Below, piece by piece: positions 51,627-60,638 of a DNA stretch of 64,000 nucleotides. Under the pieces are notes generated by a model. That model ran no database searches, had not been told where the DNA came from, and saw only the letters and a list, made by a program, of their open reading frames with translations. The DNA is from Sinosporangium siamense. Lineage in GTDB: Bacteria; Actinomycetota; Actinomycetes; Streptosporangiales; Streptosporangiaceae. The stretch is from NCBI RefSeq assembly GCF_016863435.1, contig NZ_BOOW01000045.1, positions 62,001 to 126,000 of the forward strand. Reading direction: 5' to 3'. The first letter of the stretch is position 1, and the number at the start of each line of letters is the position of its first letter. Made by a program: the position numbers and the translations under genes.

Positions 51627-51988
51627 ACGGGCGGCCCGGTGATCGCCGTGTGATGCACGGCCAGGCGTGTGCGTTGCTCCTGGAGTTGCTCGATCCGGCG
51701 GTCCACCTCGGCCAGCCGCCGGCGTGCGGTCTCCCCTTCGGCGGCGCATCGCGGGGATTCGTGCAGGGGCCGGTCCAGGCAGCCGTGGGCCGCGTATGCC
51801 CCGACGTCCTCGATGTTCAGACCGGAGTCCAGGAGGTGCTTGATGTTGCTCGCGCGGACGACCGCCGACTCGTCGAAGTCGCGATATCCGTTCTCCGCGC
51901 GCACCGACGACAGCAGGCCCTGCTGCTCGTAGTAGCGCAGGGAGCGAGCGCTCGTCCCCACGAGTCTGGCCAGCTCTCCGATGCGCAC
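51623..51988 (-). CDS. MerR-family transcriptional regulator
   Basis: 121 aa from GTG 51988, chosen for the GGAGGGGAGGCG site just before it. RIGELARLVGTSARSLRYYEQQGLL is the winged-helix start, ENGYRDFDESAVVRASNIKHLLDSGLNIEDVGAY the second part, then a dimerising helix with QLQEQRTRLAVHH. There is no large ligand-binding domain; two cysteines (in GCLD and PRCAAE) lie in the linker. It resembles the short MerR regulators found next to efflux pumps and probably controls the MFS gene downstream through the dyad in its promoter. Confidence 0.87.
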   Translation of the reverse strand: MRIGELARLVGTSARSLRYYEQQGLLSSVRAENGYRDFDESAVVRASNIKHLLDSGLNIEDVGAYAAHGCLDRPLHESPRCAAEGETARRRLAEVDRRIEQLQEQRTRLAVHHTAITGPPV

Positions 51989-52035
51989 AGCCGCCTCCCC
52001 TCCGCCTTGGCCGGTCGCAGGCGAGTCTATGCGGG

Positions 52036-52205
52036 CGGGCACGTCAGGGGTTCTGGCCGGTCGCGCGGAGGAGGCGGCGGCGGGCACGTCAGGGGTTCTG
52101 GCCGGTCGCGTGGAGGCGGCGGCGGGCGTGTCAGGGGCTTGGCCGGTCGCGTGGAGGCGGCGGCGGGCGCGTCAGGGGGCTTGGCCGGTCGCGCGGAGGA
52201 GGCGG
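52036..52205. repeat. Four tandem 41-45 bp repeats
   Basis: Units start at 52036, 52081, 52123 and 52164 and share the core GGCCGGTCGCG(C/T)GGAGG. The unit at the right edge is the 3' end of the WYL gene: on the minus strand it encodes RATGQAP and the TGA stop. The array therefore copies the end of that gene three more times toward merR, probably by slippage. Confidence 0.85.
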
Positions 52206-52640
52206 CGGGCGGCGCCGGTCAGATAGTGCCGGAAGTCCTCGGGATCTTCGACGGTGAACTCGACGTCGGTGAGCACGAGCACGACGGCGAGCCATTTGTA
52301 GGAGTCGACCTCGGCGATGTAACGGCAGGTGTGATCGTCGATCGGGTGGAGTGTCCCGTCGACGCGGTGCAGACGCGTCGCGGCGTCGCGCGCGCCGGTG
52401 TGCAGCGTGAGCGTGATCCGGTGGGCGGCAGGCCCGCGGAAACGCTCCCGCAGATGATCGGCGAGATCGCCGGGCGGCAGGGCTCGCGCACGGAAGGTCT
52501 CACCTGTCGTGGCCGGCTCGGTGATGCGGTCGAGCCGGAAGGTGCGCCAGTCGTGCCGGTCGAGATCCCACCCGAACAGATACCACCGTTGCCGCAGGCG
52601 CACGAGCCGCATCGGCTCGACCGTCCGCCGCGACGGCTCC
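52172..52640 (-). pseudogene. WYL-domain regulator lacking its DNA-binding half
   Basis: About 155 codons remain: RTVEPMRLVRLRQRWYLFGWDLDRHDWRTFRLDRI is the core of the WYL domain, followed by a full WCX-type C-terminal region ending in RRLLRATGQAP. WYL regulators of the YafY/DeoR type normally have an N-terminal HTH of about 150 residues. Here coding similarity stops at about 52640, where a beheaded UvrA-like gene starts on the other strand. The deletion removed both gene starts and their shared promoter. Confidence 0.8.
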
Positions 52641-52642
52641 CT

Positions 52643-54685
52643 GTCGTCGACCAGCGCAGGTTCACCGGAAACGCCCGCTCCACCGTCGGCACGGCGAGCG
52701 ACCTCGCGCCGCTGCTGCGGCTCGCCTTCTCCCGTGCCGGCCGGCCCTCCGCCGGGTTCACCCCCGCCTACTCGTTCAACGACCCCACCGGCATGTGCCC
52801 CTGCTGCGAGGGGCTGGGCGTCGTCGACATCGACCTTGAGGCACTGCTCGACCGTTCGAAGAGCCTGCGCGAGGGCGCGATCCGATTCCCCACCTTCGCG
52901 CCGGGGACCTACCGGTGGAAACGCCTCGTGCATTCCGGCCTCGTCGACGCGGACCTGGCTCTCTCCGAGCTGCCGCCCGACGATCTGCGGACCCTGCTGT
53001 ACGGCGAGGGCCTGCGGCTCGCCAACCCCGACCCGGAATATCCGGCGACGTCAAAGTTCGACGGCGTCATGCCGCGCCTGCGCAACTCCTACCTCCGCCG
53101 GACCCCGTCACGGCTCACCGACGACGAGCGCGAGGCCCTCGCCGCGGTGGTGACCCGGCGCACATGTCCCGGCTGCGCGGGAACACGCCTCAACGAAGCG
53201 GCCCGGGCCAGCCTGATCGACGGCCGGTCGATCGCCGACTGGTCGGCCCTGCCGATCGTCGAGCTGCGGCACGTCGTCGCCTCGGTCGCCGCGCCCGCCC
53301 TCGCCCCGCTCCTCACGGCCGTCCGGGACCGGCTCGACGCCCTCGACGCGGTCGGCCTCGGCCACCTGAGCCTTGACCGCGACTCCAGCACCCTGTCCGG
53401 CGGCGAGGCCCAGCGCGTGAAGATCGTCCGCCACCTCGGCAGCGCCCTCAGCGACGCCTGCTACGTCTTCGACGAGCCGAGTACGGGGCTGCACCCGCAC
53501 GACGTGCACCGGTTGCTCGACCTGCTCAACCGGCTCCGCGACGCGGGCAACACGATCCTGGTCGTCGAGCACCACCCGGCGGTCATCGCCGCGGCCGACC
53601 ACGTCATCGATCTCGGGCCGCGGGCGGGAGCACTCGGCGGCGCCGTGCAGTTCGAAGGCACCCCGGCGGAGCTGCGGCGCACCGGCACGCCGACCGGCCG
53701 GGTGCTGCGTGCCCCGATCCGCCTCCGCCGGCACCCCCGGACCGCACGCGGAACGGTGACGATCGCACACGCCCGTGCGCACAACCTCCGCGACGTCACC
53801 GCCGAGGTGCCGCTCGGTGTGCTGACCGTGGTCACCGGGGTGGCCGGCTCAGGCAAGAGCACGCTCTTCGCGTCGGAACTGCCTCGTCAGCACCCCGGCT
53901 TCACGGTCGTCGCCCAGGCGTCGCTGCGCGGTGGCCTCAGGTCGACCCCGGTCACCGTACTCGGCGTCGCCGGCACGATCCGTGAGACCTTCGGCCGGGC
54001 CGCGGGGCTGCACCCGTCGTGGTTCAGCCCCAATGCCCGCGGCGCGTGCCCGGTCTGCAAGGGCAAAGGCGTCATCATCACCGATCTCGCCTTCCTCAAC
54101 GATGTGCAGACCACCTGCGACGCCTGCGCCGGCACGCGGTTCAATCCCACCGCGCTGGCCGCCACCCTGCGGAGCCACACCATCGCCGACGCTCTCGCCA
54201 TGGGCCCCGCGAAAGCCGCGGCGCTCTTCGCGGGCCGGCCGGACGTCGCCCCGCGGCTCGGCTGGCTGGAGCGCGTCGGACTCGGCTATCTGTCGATCGG
54301 CCAGAGCCTCGACACCATGTCCGGCGGAGAACGGCAACGCCTTCAACTCGCCCGCCACCTCAGCGACCTCCGTGACCCCCGCAGTGGCCGGATCGTCCTC
54401 GACGAACCGACCGCCGGGCTGCACGGCGCCGACGTCGACCGCCTCCTCGCGCTGTTCGACGACCTCGTCGGGGAGGGTGCCACCGTCATCGCCATCGAGC
54501 ACAACCAGCGTGTCGTCGCGCACGCCGACCACGTCGTCGACATCGGGCCGGGCGCGGGCATGCACGGCGGCGAGGTCGTCTTTCAGGGCCCGCCCGAGGC
54601 CCTGATCGACTGCGACTCCTCGGTGACCGGCCGATATCTCCGCAAGGCACTCGATGAGCTCGGCGAGAGTCCGCCCTCACTTTAG
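52643..54685 (+). pseudogene. UvrA-like ABC ATPase, 5'-truncated
   Basis: 681 codons from VVDQRRFTGNARSTVGTASDL to the stop. This is an actinobacterial stand-alone UvrA paralogue of the DrrC/drug-resistance type. The zinc modules CPCCEGLG, CPGCAG and CPVCKGKG are present. So are both signature motifs (LSGGEAQR, MSGGERQR), both Walker B regions, and the second Walker A (TGVAGSGKST). The first 100 or so residues with Walker A of the first ATPase site are missing. An open frame continues upstream only because it runs antisense to the WYL gene. The protein is unlikely to be made or active. Confidence 0.82.
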
Positions 54686-54795
54686 AGCCTAGGGGGTTCC
54701 CGGGCCGGCCCTCGAAGGGCTCATGGCGCGGACCCGCGTCATCGACGCGTCGGCGGGGGAAACCTTGGGCACGCGCGGGATCTCGCCTGCCGGGA

Positions 54796-55395
54796 TCAGT
54801 CGCCGGACGGGGCGGCCGGGCGGTAGACGCACAGGTTGACGCCCCGCTCGCTGGTGGTGACGGAGACCAGTTCGAGGGTGCGCTTGCCGCCGTCCCCGGG
54901 GAAGATGCTCTTGCCGCCGCCGAGGAGCACCGGCATGATCATGAGGCGGAGCTCGTCGGCCAGCCCCTCTTGGACGAGGTTGCGGGCGAGGGTGGCGCTG
55001 CCCATGACCACCATGTCGCCGCCGGGGGCCTCGCGCAGCTCGCGGATGCGCTCCACGGCGTCGCCTTTGGGGATGCGGACTGAGTTGTCCCACGTCAGCG
55101 CGTTGTCGGCGAGGGTGTCGGACACGACGTACTTCCGGATGGTGTTGATCCGGTCGGAGAACGGATCGCCCTTGCGGCTGGGCCAGGCCCCCGCCATCGT
55201 CTGCCAGGTGCGGCGGCCGAGGAGCATGGAGTCGGCCTTCGACAGCACGTCGTCGAAGGCGCCTCCCGTGAGCTCGTCGAAGAAGGGGTGGCTCCAGCCG
55301 CCGTGGGCGAAACCACCGTCGGTGTCCTCCCCGGGGCCGCCGGGGGCCTGGACGACGCCGTCGAGGCTCATGAACTCGATGATGACGATGCGCAT
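54796..55395 (-). CDS. Dihydrofolate-reductase-like (RibD C-terminal) family protein
   Basis: 199 aa from ATG 55395. FMSLDGVVQAPGG at the start, LLGRRTWQTMAGAWP, and MVVMGSATLARNLVQEGLADELRLMIMPVLLGGGKSIFP are standard for the YyaP/YwjB group. It resembles dihydrofolate reductase but is not the housekeeping enzyme; the physiological reduction catalysed is unknown. It lies 38 bp downstream of the AHSA1 gene and is probably the third gene of the ArsR operon, a gene order often seen in actinomycetes. Confidence 0.85.
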   Translation of the reverse strand: MRIVIIEFMSLDGVVQAPGGPGEDTDGGFAHGGWSHPFFDELTGGAFDDVLSKADSMLLGRRTWQTMAGAWPSRKGDPFSDRINTIRKYVVSDTLADNALTWDNSVRIPKGDAVERIRELREAPGGDMVVMGSATLARNLVQEGLADELRLMIMPVLLGGGKSIFPGDGGKRTLELVSVTTSERGVNLCVYRPAAPSGD

Positions 55396-55433
55396 GGTGT
55401 TTCTCTTACTTTCGTGTCTTTGACGGTGAACGG

Positions 55434-56165
55434 TCAGCCGAAGTTCTGGGTCGTCCAGGCATCCCACGCGGGCTGCTCGTCGCGGCCCGCGAAGTTCTGG
55501 TGGCCGAGGACGAGGGCGTCGCCGCGGTCGCTGCCCGAGTGGATGAAGCGATAGAGGCCCTCGGCCGTGCGAATCCCCAGGTTGACGGGCAGGTTCGCGT
55601 AGAAGACGACACCGGTGGAGCCATCCGGGAGATGGACGGTCTCGCCCTCCTCGACGTGCTGGGCGAGGCCGAGCGACTCGGTGACGGTCTTCCAGACGGT
55701 TTCCGGGCCGCCGGCACCGAACCTCGCCACCGTGGTGACCGACGGAGTGCGCCCGGCGAAGTGGCGCAGATATTGCCGGAGCGTCTCCAGGTAGATGGGC
55801 CAGCCCGCCTTCATCGCCTCGAATTCGGTCTCCCAGTCGTCGCCGAGCACGCCGTGCTGCACGAGCCGCAGCACGGTGGTGCCGCCGCCGCGCCCCTCGA
55901 CGAGATATTCGATCGCCATGAACCGCCCGTCGGGGGACTCCTCACCGCGGGTGGCGAGGCGGGCGCCCGGCTCGTAGGCGGTGATGACGGCCCGCTGGGT
56001 GTGGCCCAGCATGGAGAGGTTGGCCGGCCCGCCCTCCTCGGCGCCGAGCTCGCTGCGCCCCATGAACCACGAGTCGAAGCCCGGCCCGGTCGAGATGGCC
56101 TCCCAGACCTGCTCGGGTGTGGCGTTGAGTTCGAGCTCCTGGTTCAGCTCAAAGGGATGTGTCAT
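55434..56165 (-). CDS. SRPBCC/AHSA1-type protein, duplicated-domain form
   Basis: 243 aa. The first part (about 1-145) is an AHSA1-like ligand cavity: ELELNATPEQVWEAISTGPGFDSWFMGRSE, LATRGEES, VLRLVQHGVLGDDWETEFEAMKAGWPIYLETLRQYL. The second part (about 150-243) is a shorter unit that may complete the fold. Family members pair with ArsR regulators whose ligand they may sense or remove. Its ATG overlaps the TGA of the regulator (ATGA), so the two are co-translated. Confidence 0.85.
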   Translation of the reverse strand: MTHPFELNQELELNATPEQVWEAISTGPGFDSWFMGRSELGAEEGGPANLSMLGHTQRAVITAYEPGARLATRGEESPDGRFMAIEYLVEGRGGGTTVLRLVQHGVLGDDWETEFEAMKAGWPIYLETLRQYLRHFAGRTPSVTTVARFGAGGPETVWKTVTESLGLAQHVEEGETVHLPDGSTGVVFYANLPVNLGIRTAEGLYRFIHSGSDRGDALVLGHQNFAGRDEQPAWDAWTTQNFG

Positions 56166-56749
56166 GACTTGTCCTTCATGCTCGGATGGACGGCGACGAC
56201 GATCCTGTGGTCACGGCCGCGCTCGGCGGACTGGTCGTGATATTTCGCGACGAGGGCTGAGACGGCCCCGGCGAGCTCCTCGGCGAACGCCGCCCGGTCG
56301 GCCGCCGAGGCGAAACGCACCTCACCGTCGATCGCGAAGGTCGCCAGGCGCTTGCGCGCTTGGGTGGCCCCCTTGATGAGCGCCCCGACATCGCGCACCA
56401 GCCGGGCCGCGACGGCCAGCAACCAGCTCGCCGACAGGTTGTCGGGGGAGCGCGAGGGGTCGGGCTGGACCGACGCCAGCGCGGTCGGCGAGATCACATA
56501 GGAGGCGGCGGTCGCACGCATGATGCGCTCGTTGACGTTGCCCTTGCGCCGCTCCTCGATCATCTCGACGAGCCCGTGGGCCTCAAGCGCCTTGAGGTGG
56601 TAGTTGACCTTCTGGCGGGGCAGGCCGACCTTGGCGGCCAACGAGGTCGCCGAGCCGGGCTCGCTGAGCTCGGCCAGCAGTCTGGCCCTGATGGGGTCCA
56701 GTGAGACCTCGGCCGCGGCCGGGTCCTCGATCACGACGACGTCCTGCAT
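56162..56749 (-). CDS. ArsR-like winged-helix transcriptional regulator
   Basis: 195 aa from ATG 56749. The HTH (about 20-90: LDPIRARLLAELSEPGSATSLAAKVGLPRQKVNYHLKALEAHGLV) is of the HTH_20/ArsR type without the CxC or His clusters of metal sensors. The C-terminal half is helical and probably forms the dimer or ligand part. A promoter at 56756-56785 puts the start of transcription at or next to the ATG, so the transcript is likely leaderless. An inverted repeat in the promoter suggests autorepression of this three-gene operon. Confidence 0.83.
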   Translation of the reverse strand: MQDVVVIEDPAAAEVSLDPIRARLLAELSEPGSATSLAAKVGLPRQKVNYHLKALEAHGLVEMIEERRKGNVNERIMRATAASYVISPTALASVQPDPSRSPDNLSASWLLAVAARLVRDVGALIKGATQARKRLATFAIDGEVRFASAADRAAFAEELAGAVSALVAKYHDQSAERGRDHRIVVAVHPSMKDKS

Positions 56750-56755
56750 GCCTTC

Positions 56756-56785
56756 AGAGTAGCCACCGACAATTTTTCTTGTCAA
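56756..56785 (-). promoter_or_regulatory. Promoter with ArsR-type operator, leaderless start
   Basis: TTGACA (56785-56780) and TACTCT (56761-56756) are 18 bp apart on the minus strand. GACAA (56768-56772) and TTGTC (56779-56783) form an inverted repeat that lies in the spacer and -35. The ATG at 56749 is 7 bp past the -10, the usual distance to a transcription start, so the mRNA has no leader. Confidence 0.7.
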
Positions 56786-57040
56786 GACAGCGTTCCTCGT
56801 CGGTGATCCGCCGGGGTACGGCGGAGTCGGGTCGGGCTCATGCCGTACACCTCGCCGCCGATCGCCGGTGGAGGCGAAGTGACCTGGGGCTTCTCAAATG
56901 GATGACTCGCAGTCATTCGCACGGTTTGGGTGGACGCGCGGCATTCTGCTGGCTAAGATCGCGGGTGCTGTTCCGGCAACGGATCCTGCTCGGGGCCAGG
57001 GATCTGTACGACCTGTGAAAGGCAGGATCCGGAGATTCTT

Positions 57041-57175
57041 CCGTTGCTTTTTCGGGACCCCGAAAGAGTGGGTCCCCACCGCATCCTCGGACGGCTCGGC
57101 GCGGGTGGCATGGGCGTCGCGCCGGCCGGAATGGAGCGTTCCGCGCGCCGCACGTGGAACAGCCCCCTCCGGTGA
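57041..57175 (+). pseudogene. Relic of a second Ser/Thr kinase N-terminus
   Basis: In one frame the sequence reads PLLFRDPERVGPHRILGRLG then AGGMGV, the standard opening of actinobacterial kinases up to the glycine loop, then turns to unrelated residues and a stop at 57173-57175. The end overlaps the start of the intact kinase in another frame. It is the remains of a neighbouring or duplicated kinase gene after deletion. Confidence 0.7.
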
Positions 57176-58878
57176 GACTGAATCCCCTCGTCGACGGCGA
57201 CCCGGCCAAGGTCGGCGGTTACGCCATTGTGGGACGGCTCGGTGTGGGCGGCATGGGGATCGTCTACGCCGGCGTGTCGGCGAACGGCGCGCGGGTGGCG
57301 GTCAAGCTCGTGCACGACGCCGTCGCGGCCGACCCCGAGTTCCGCTCCCGGTTCGCCCGGGAGGTGCGCGTGATGCGGCGCGTCGGCGGGCGGTGCGTCG
57401 TGCCCGTGCTCGACGCCGACCCGCACGCGGCCCGGCCGTGGATGGCCACAGAGTTCGTGCCCGGCCCGACGCTCGACCAGCGTGTCCACGAACGGCGGCC
57501 GCTGGAGGGTGACGTGCTCTTCGGCCTGGCCGCCGGTCTGGCCGAGGCGCTGCGCGCCATCCACACGGCCGGTGTCGTGCACCGCGATCTGAAGCCGTCG
57601 AACGTCATCCTGGGCCCGCACGGCCCGCGCCTGCTGGACTTCGGCATCGCCTCGACCCTGGACGGGACGGTGCTGACCCGCACCGGCCTCGTCGTCGGCT
57701 CCCCGGGGTGGATCAGCCCGGAGGAATACGTGGGGGAGGACGCGGGCGGCGCGGCCGACGTGTACGGCTGGGGCCTCCTTGTCGCTTACGCGTCAAGCGG
57801 GCGTCTGCCGTACGGCACGGCCCGTCCGGAGGTGCTGGCGCTGCGCGTGATGCGGGACCCGGTCGACACCTCCGCCGTGCCGGAGAGGCTGCGGGAACTC
57901 GTCGACGCCGCCCTCGACAAGTCCCCGGCGCGGCGGCCCGCCACATCCGAGCTGCTCGCGTCGGTCGCCGACGCCTGGCGGCGGCAGCGCGGCCAGGCGA
58001 TCGTCCTCGTGCGGGACGACCCCGCCGCCGACATCACGACCCACCTCCAGCGCACATGGGCCCCGCCCGTGGCCGGCAGCGTGGCGCCCTGGCCCGCGCC
58101 GGAGACCCCGTGGCACGCACGCCCGCTCCTCTGGGTGGCCGCCGGCGCCGCCGCGGTGGGGGTTCTCGGCCTGATCGTGGCGGAGCATGACGAGAGGCCG
58201 CGGGAACGGTCCTCCGTCACCTCGCAGGTGCCGGGCGGCCGCGGGGCCGCGGTCCCGCCCCCCGCTCCGATCCCGGCGGTCCCCGCCCGTGCGCAGCCGA
58301 CGACGGCGCTCTTCAACGGCATAACCCTCCGGGTTCCCGGGGGCTGGAGACTCGTCAAGGTCCATGAGGACGTCGCCTGCCTGGAGTCGCCGAACTCGCG
58401 GGGGAGCAACGGCGCCTGGGACTACCCCTGCCGCCCGGACGCCATGCGGATCGAGACGTTCTCCACGCCGGAAAAATGGCCGGGAAGGTCGATCGGCGAT
58501 CTCGTGAACGGCTGGCGTTTCGACGGTGAGTTCGTGCTTCCCTGCTTCTCCGGCGGCACGGCCACCAGGAAGGCGGGACTTCCGGCCCGTAAGGCGAACG
58601 GGGACGCCGCCTATGGGCACGTCACCGACTACGACTCAACGGTCGGCGGGAAGCTGCTCACCTCCGGAATGACGTCCTTGAGCGACGGCAGGAACGCCGT
58701 GCACCGGAAGTGGCGCCTCCGGTGCTCTCACGGGTCCTACACCAGCAGGGTCTGGTATCTCCCCAAGTCCCAGGTCGCCTTCGTCGTCCCGAGCGTCAAG
58801 AGCGTGGACGAAGCCGCCTTCGAACAGGTCGTGGCCTCGGCGAACATCGACGGATTGACCCGCGGACCGGCCGGCTGA
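57154..58878 (+). CDS. Membrane Ser/Thr protein kinase (PknB/Hanks type)
   Basis: 574 aa, GTG start with no strong SD. The kinase domain (about 20-280) has the glycine loop GRLGVGGMGIVY, VAVKLV lysine, HRDLKPSNV catalytic loop, DFGIAS metal loop, and SPGWISPEEY where most relatives have APE. A Pro-rich juxtamembrane part leads to one helix at about 325-346. The outer domain (about 370-574) has at least four cysteines and no PASTA repeats, so the ligand is not muropeptide by that route. A second kinase start is left as a relic just upstream. Confidence 0.88.
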   Translation: MEQPPPVRLNPLVDGDPAKVGGYAIVGRLGVGGMGIVYAGVSANGARVAVKLVHDAVAADPEFRSRFAREVRVMRRVGGRCVVPVLDADPHAARPWMATEFVPGPTLDQRVHERRPLEGDVLFGLAAGLAEALRAIHTAGVVHRDLKPSNVILGPHGPRLLDFGIASTLDGTVLTRTGLVVGSPGWISPEEYVGEDAGGAADVYGWGLLVAYASSGRLPYGTARPEVLALRVMRDPVDTSAVPERLRELVDAALDKSPARRPATSELLASVADAWRRQRGQAIVLVRDDPAADITTHLQRTWAPPVAGSVAPWPAPETPWHARPLLWVAAGAAAVGVLGLIVAEHDERPRERSSVTSQVPGGRGAAVPPPAPIPAVPARAQPTTALFNGITLRVPGGWRLVKVHEDVACLESPNSRGSNGAWDYPCRPDAMRIETFSTPEKWPGRSIGDLVNGWRFDGEFVLPCFSGGTATRKAGLPARKANGDAAYGHVTDYDSTVGGKLLTSGMTSLSDGRNAVHRKWRLRCSHGSYTSRVWYLPKSQVAFVVPSVKSVDEAAFEQVVASANIDGLTRGPAG

Positions 58879-58999
58879 CTGCCCGAAAACGAGCCAATGC
58901 TCATCCATCCGGTGCCTGTGCGTCACTCACACAACAACTACAGGTCACGCGGGGTCGAGAGATTCGGGGTGTAGGCCGCCTCTCATCCCGAGGAGACCC

Positions 59000-59839
59000 A
59001 TGTTCCGGCGCCTGAGCCTCATGGTCACAACCATCCTTGCCGTTCTGGCGGTGTCCGGCACCGCCGTGGCAGCCGCCGTCAAACCGCCGCAGGCGGTCGT
59101 CAACGTCGCTCACCGTGGCGCGTCGGCGTATGCGCCCGAGAACACCATCGCCGCCTTCGAGCTGGCGAGCAGACAGGGAGCGCATTTCTATGAGATCGAC
59201 GTTCAGCAGACCAAGGACCACGAAATTGTCCTGATGCACGACACCACCCTGACCCGCACCACCGACGTGGAAACGGTCTTCCCCGACCGGGCGCCGTGGC
59301 GGGTCTCCGACTTCACCCTCGACGAGATCCGCAAGCTCGACGCGGGATCGTGGTTCTCCGAGGAGTTCGAGGGCGAAGCCGTGCCCACTCTTGCCGAGAC
59401 GCTGCGCGCCATGAACGGGCGGCGGCTCGGACTGCTTCTGGAGATCAAGGCCCCCGAGCTCTATCCGGGCATCGAGCGGAACGTCGCCGACGACCTGCGG
59501 GACCTCCCGTCGTGGCTGCGCCGCGGCCGCACCGTCATGCAGTCGTTCAACTGGACCTCGATGCGCACCTTCCACCAGGTCCTGCCCGGCGTCCCGGTCG
59601 GCCTGCTCGGCACCCCGCCGGTCGAGCAACTGCCGGAGTTGTCGAGCTTCGCCAAGCAGATCAACCCTCACTACAGCACCGTCACGCCGGACTATGTCCA
59701 GCGTGTGCAGGACCTCGGCATGGAGGTCCACACCTGGACCGTTGACGATCCGGAGGTCATGCGCCGCATGATCTCGCACGGGGTGAACGGCGTCATCACC
59801 AACAAGCCCGACGTGCTCCGCGACATCCTCGACAGCTGA
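59000..59839 (+). CDS. Secreted glycerophosphodiester phosphodiesterase
   Basis: 279 aa with GAGGAGA upstream. Signal peptide (1-26, ending AVAAAV). It cleaves glycerophosphodiesters to glycerol-3-phosphate and an alcohol. VAHRGASAYAPENT has the catalytic His-Arg and the metal Glu, YEIDVQQTKD the second metal pair (Glu, Asp), and VLMHDTTLTRTT the second catalytic His; VHTWTVDDPE and GVNGVITNKPDVL end the barrel. It acts outside the cell, probably in phosphate or lipid scavenging. No Pho box is evident. Confidence 0.92.
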   Translation: MFRRLSLMVTTILAVLAVSGTAVAAAVKPPQAVVNVAHRGASAYAPENTIAAFELASRQGAHFYEIDVQQTKDHEIVLMHDTTLTRTTDVETVFPDRAPWRVSDFTLDEIRKLDAGSWFSEEFEGEAVPTLAETLRAMNGRRLGLLLEIKAPELYPGIERNVADDLRDLPSWLRRGRTVMQSFNWTSMRTFHQVLPGVPVGLLGTPPVEQLPELSSFAKQINPHYSTVTPDYVQRVQDLGMEVHTWTVDDPEVMRRMISHGVNGVITNKPDVLRDILDS

Positions 59840-59850
59840 CATCCCCCGGA

Positions 59851-59891
59851 AGGTGGGTACGGCAGGGCCCTGCCGTACCCACCTGCTTTTT
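59851..59891. terminator. 34-bp perfect palindrome with T5
   Basis: AGGTGGGTACGGCAGGG is followed directly by its reverse complement (59851-59884), then GCTTTTT. It lies 11 bp after the phosphodiesterase stop and 14 bp before the convergent stop. This is the third loopless palindrome in the window and the only one with a T-run. Confidence 0.85.
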
Positions 59892-59897
59892 ATGCGA

Positions 59898-60638
59898 TTA
59901 CCGGACCAGGGTCGGCAGGTGAAAGTCGCCCTCGCGGCGGTATGCTTCGGCGAAGGTGTAATGCCCGTGGTGGCCGATGCCGTGGTAGATGTGCACGGCC
60001 CTGTCGAGCGCGCGGTGCACGGCCCGGCCGCGCTCCAGGTCGCTGCCGATCTCCGCGAACCCCGGCACGAGGGCCTCGGCGTCCCCAGGGGCCAGGGCCT
60101 CGCTCCAATGGCGGCCGGAGAACTCCATCTGCGACTCAAGCATGTCCATCGCGGAGCACTTCTGCTCCCAGTGGGGCGCGATGTTGACCACGCAGTTGGG
60201 CCGGGACGGGGTCATGTAGTAGATCGTCGGCACCGGATGCGGCTCCAGGCCGTCGTCGGCGGCGAACTCGCGGCTCGCCAGCCCGAGCGCCTCAAGGATC
60301 AAGGTCATCGCGGGGCGGCGGTCGGGGTCGAGGTCGGCCAGGGAGTGCTCGGGATCCTGGGTGATCACGATGCTGGGGCGCACCGTGCGGATCACGCGGA
60401 CCAGCGCACGCTTGTGCTCCTCGTCGACCGCCACATATCCGTTGCGGAAACCGAGGAAGTCGGGCTCCTGCACACCGAGGACGCCGGCGGCCTTCCGGAC
60501 GTCGGCTCTCATGCGCTCGCGGCACAGCATGAGCGTCGCGAACGACTCCCCTCCGGCGGCGACGTTGGCGGCCAGCGCACCCCCGCACTCCACCAGCTCC
60601 ATGCCGTAGACACCGATCAGCAACACACGCTCACCCAT
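59898..60638 (-). CDS. PIG-L/LmbE-fold protein lacking the metal site
   Basis: 246 aa. ATG 60638 overlaps the end of the MFS gene, so it is co-translated. The fold of N-acetylglucosaminyl deacetylases is recognisable (VLLIG, GGALAANVAAGGES, RADVRKAAGVLGV, FLGFRNGYV, VIRTVRPSIVITQDPEHSLADLDPDRRPA). But the hallmark AHPDD is replaced by residues 10-14 (V-Y-G-M-E), and the second His motif HPDHRA reads DPDRRPA. The zinc ligands are therefore gone. It may bind a glycoconjugate without cleaving it or work in some other way. It follows an ArsR-MFS pair. Confidence 0.72.
   Translation of the reverse strand: MGERVLLIGVYGMELVECGGALAANVAAGGESFATLMLCRERMRADVRKAAGVLGVQEPDFLGFRNGYVAVDEEHKRALVRVIRTVRPSIVITQDPEHSLADLDPDRRPAMTLILEALGLASREFAADDGLEPHPVPTIYYMTPSRPNCVVNIAPHWEQKCSAMDMLESQMEFSGRHWSEALAPGDAEALVPGFAEIGSDLERGRAVHRALDRAVHIYHGIGHHGHYTFAEAYRREGDFHLPTLVR

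Noticed and set aside
52036-52205. CRISPR-like array
   Set aside because: The units are contiguous with no unique spacers and derive from the end of a gene, so they are simple tandem repeats.
51590-52642. Upstream extension of the UvrA-like frame to 51590
   Set aside because: This part is antisense to merR and the WYL fragment, both with clear domains. UvrA similarity begins only at 52643.
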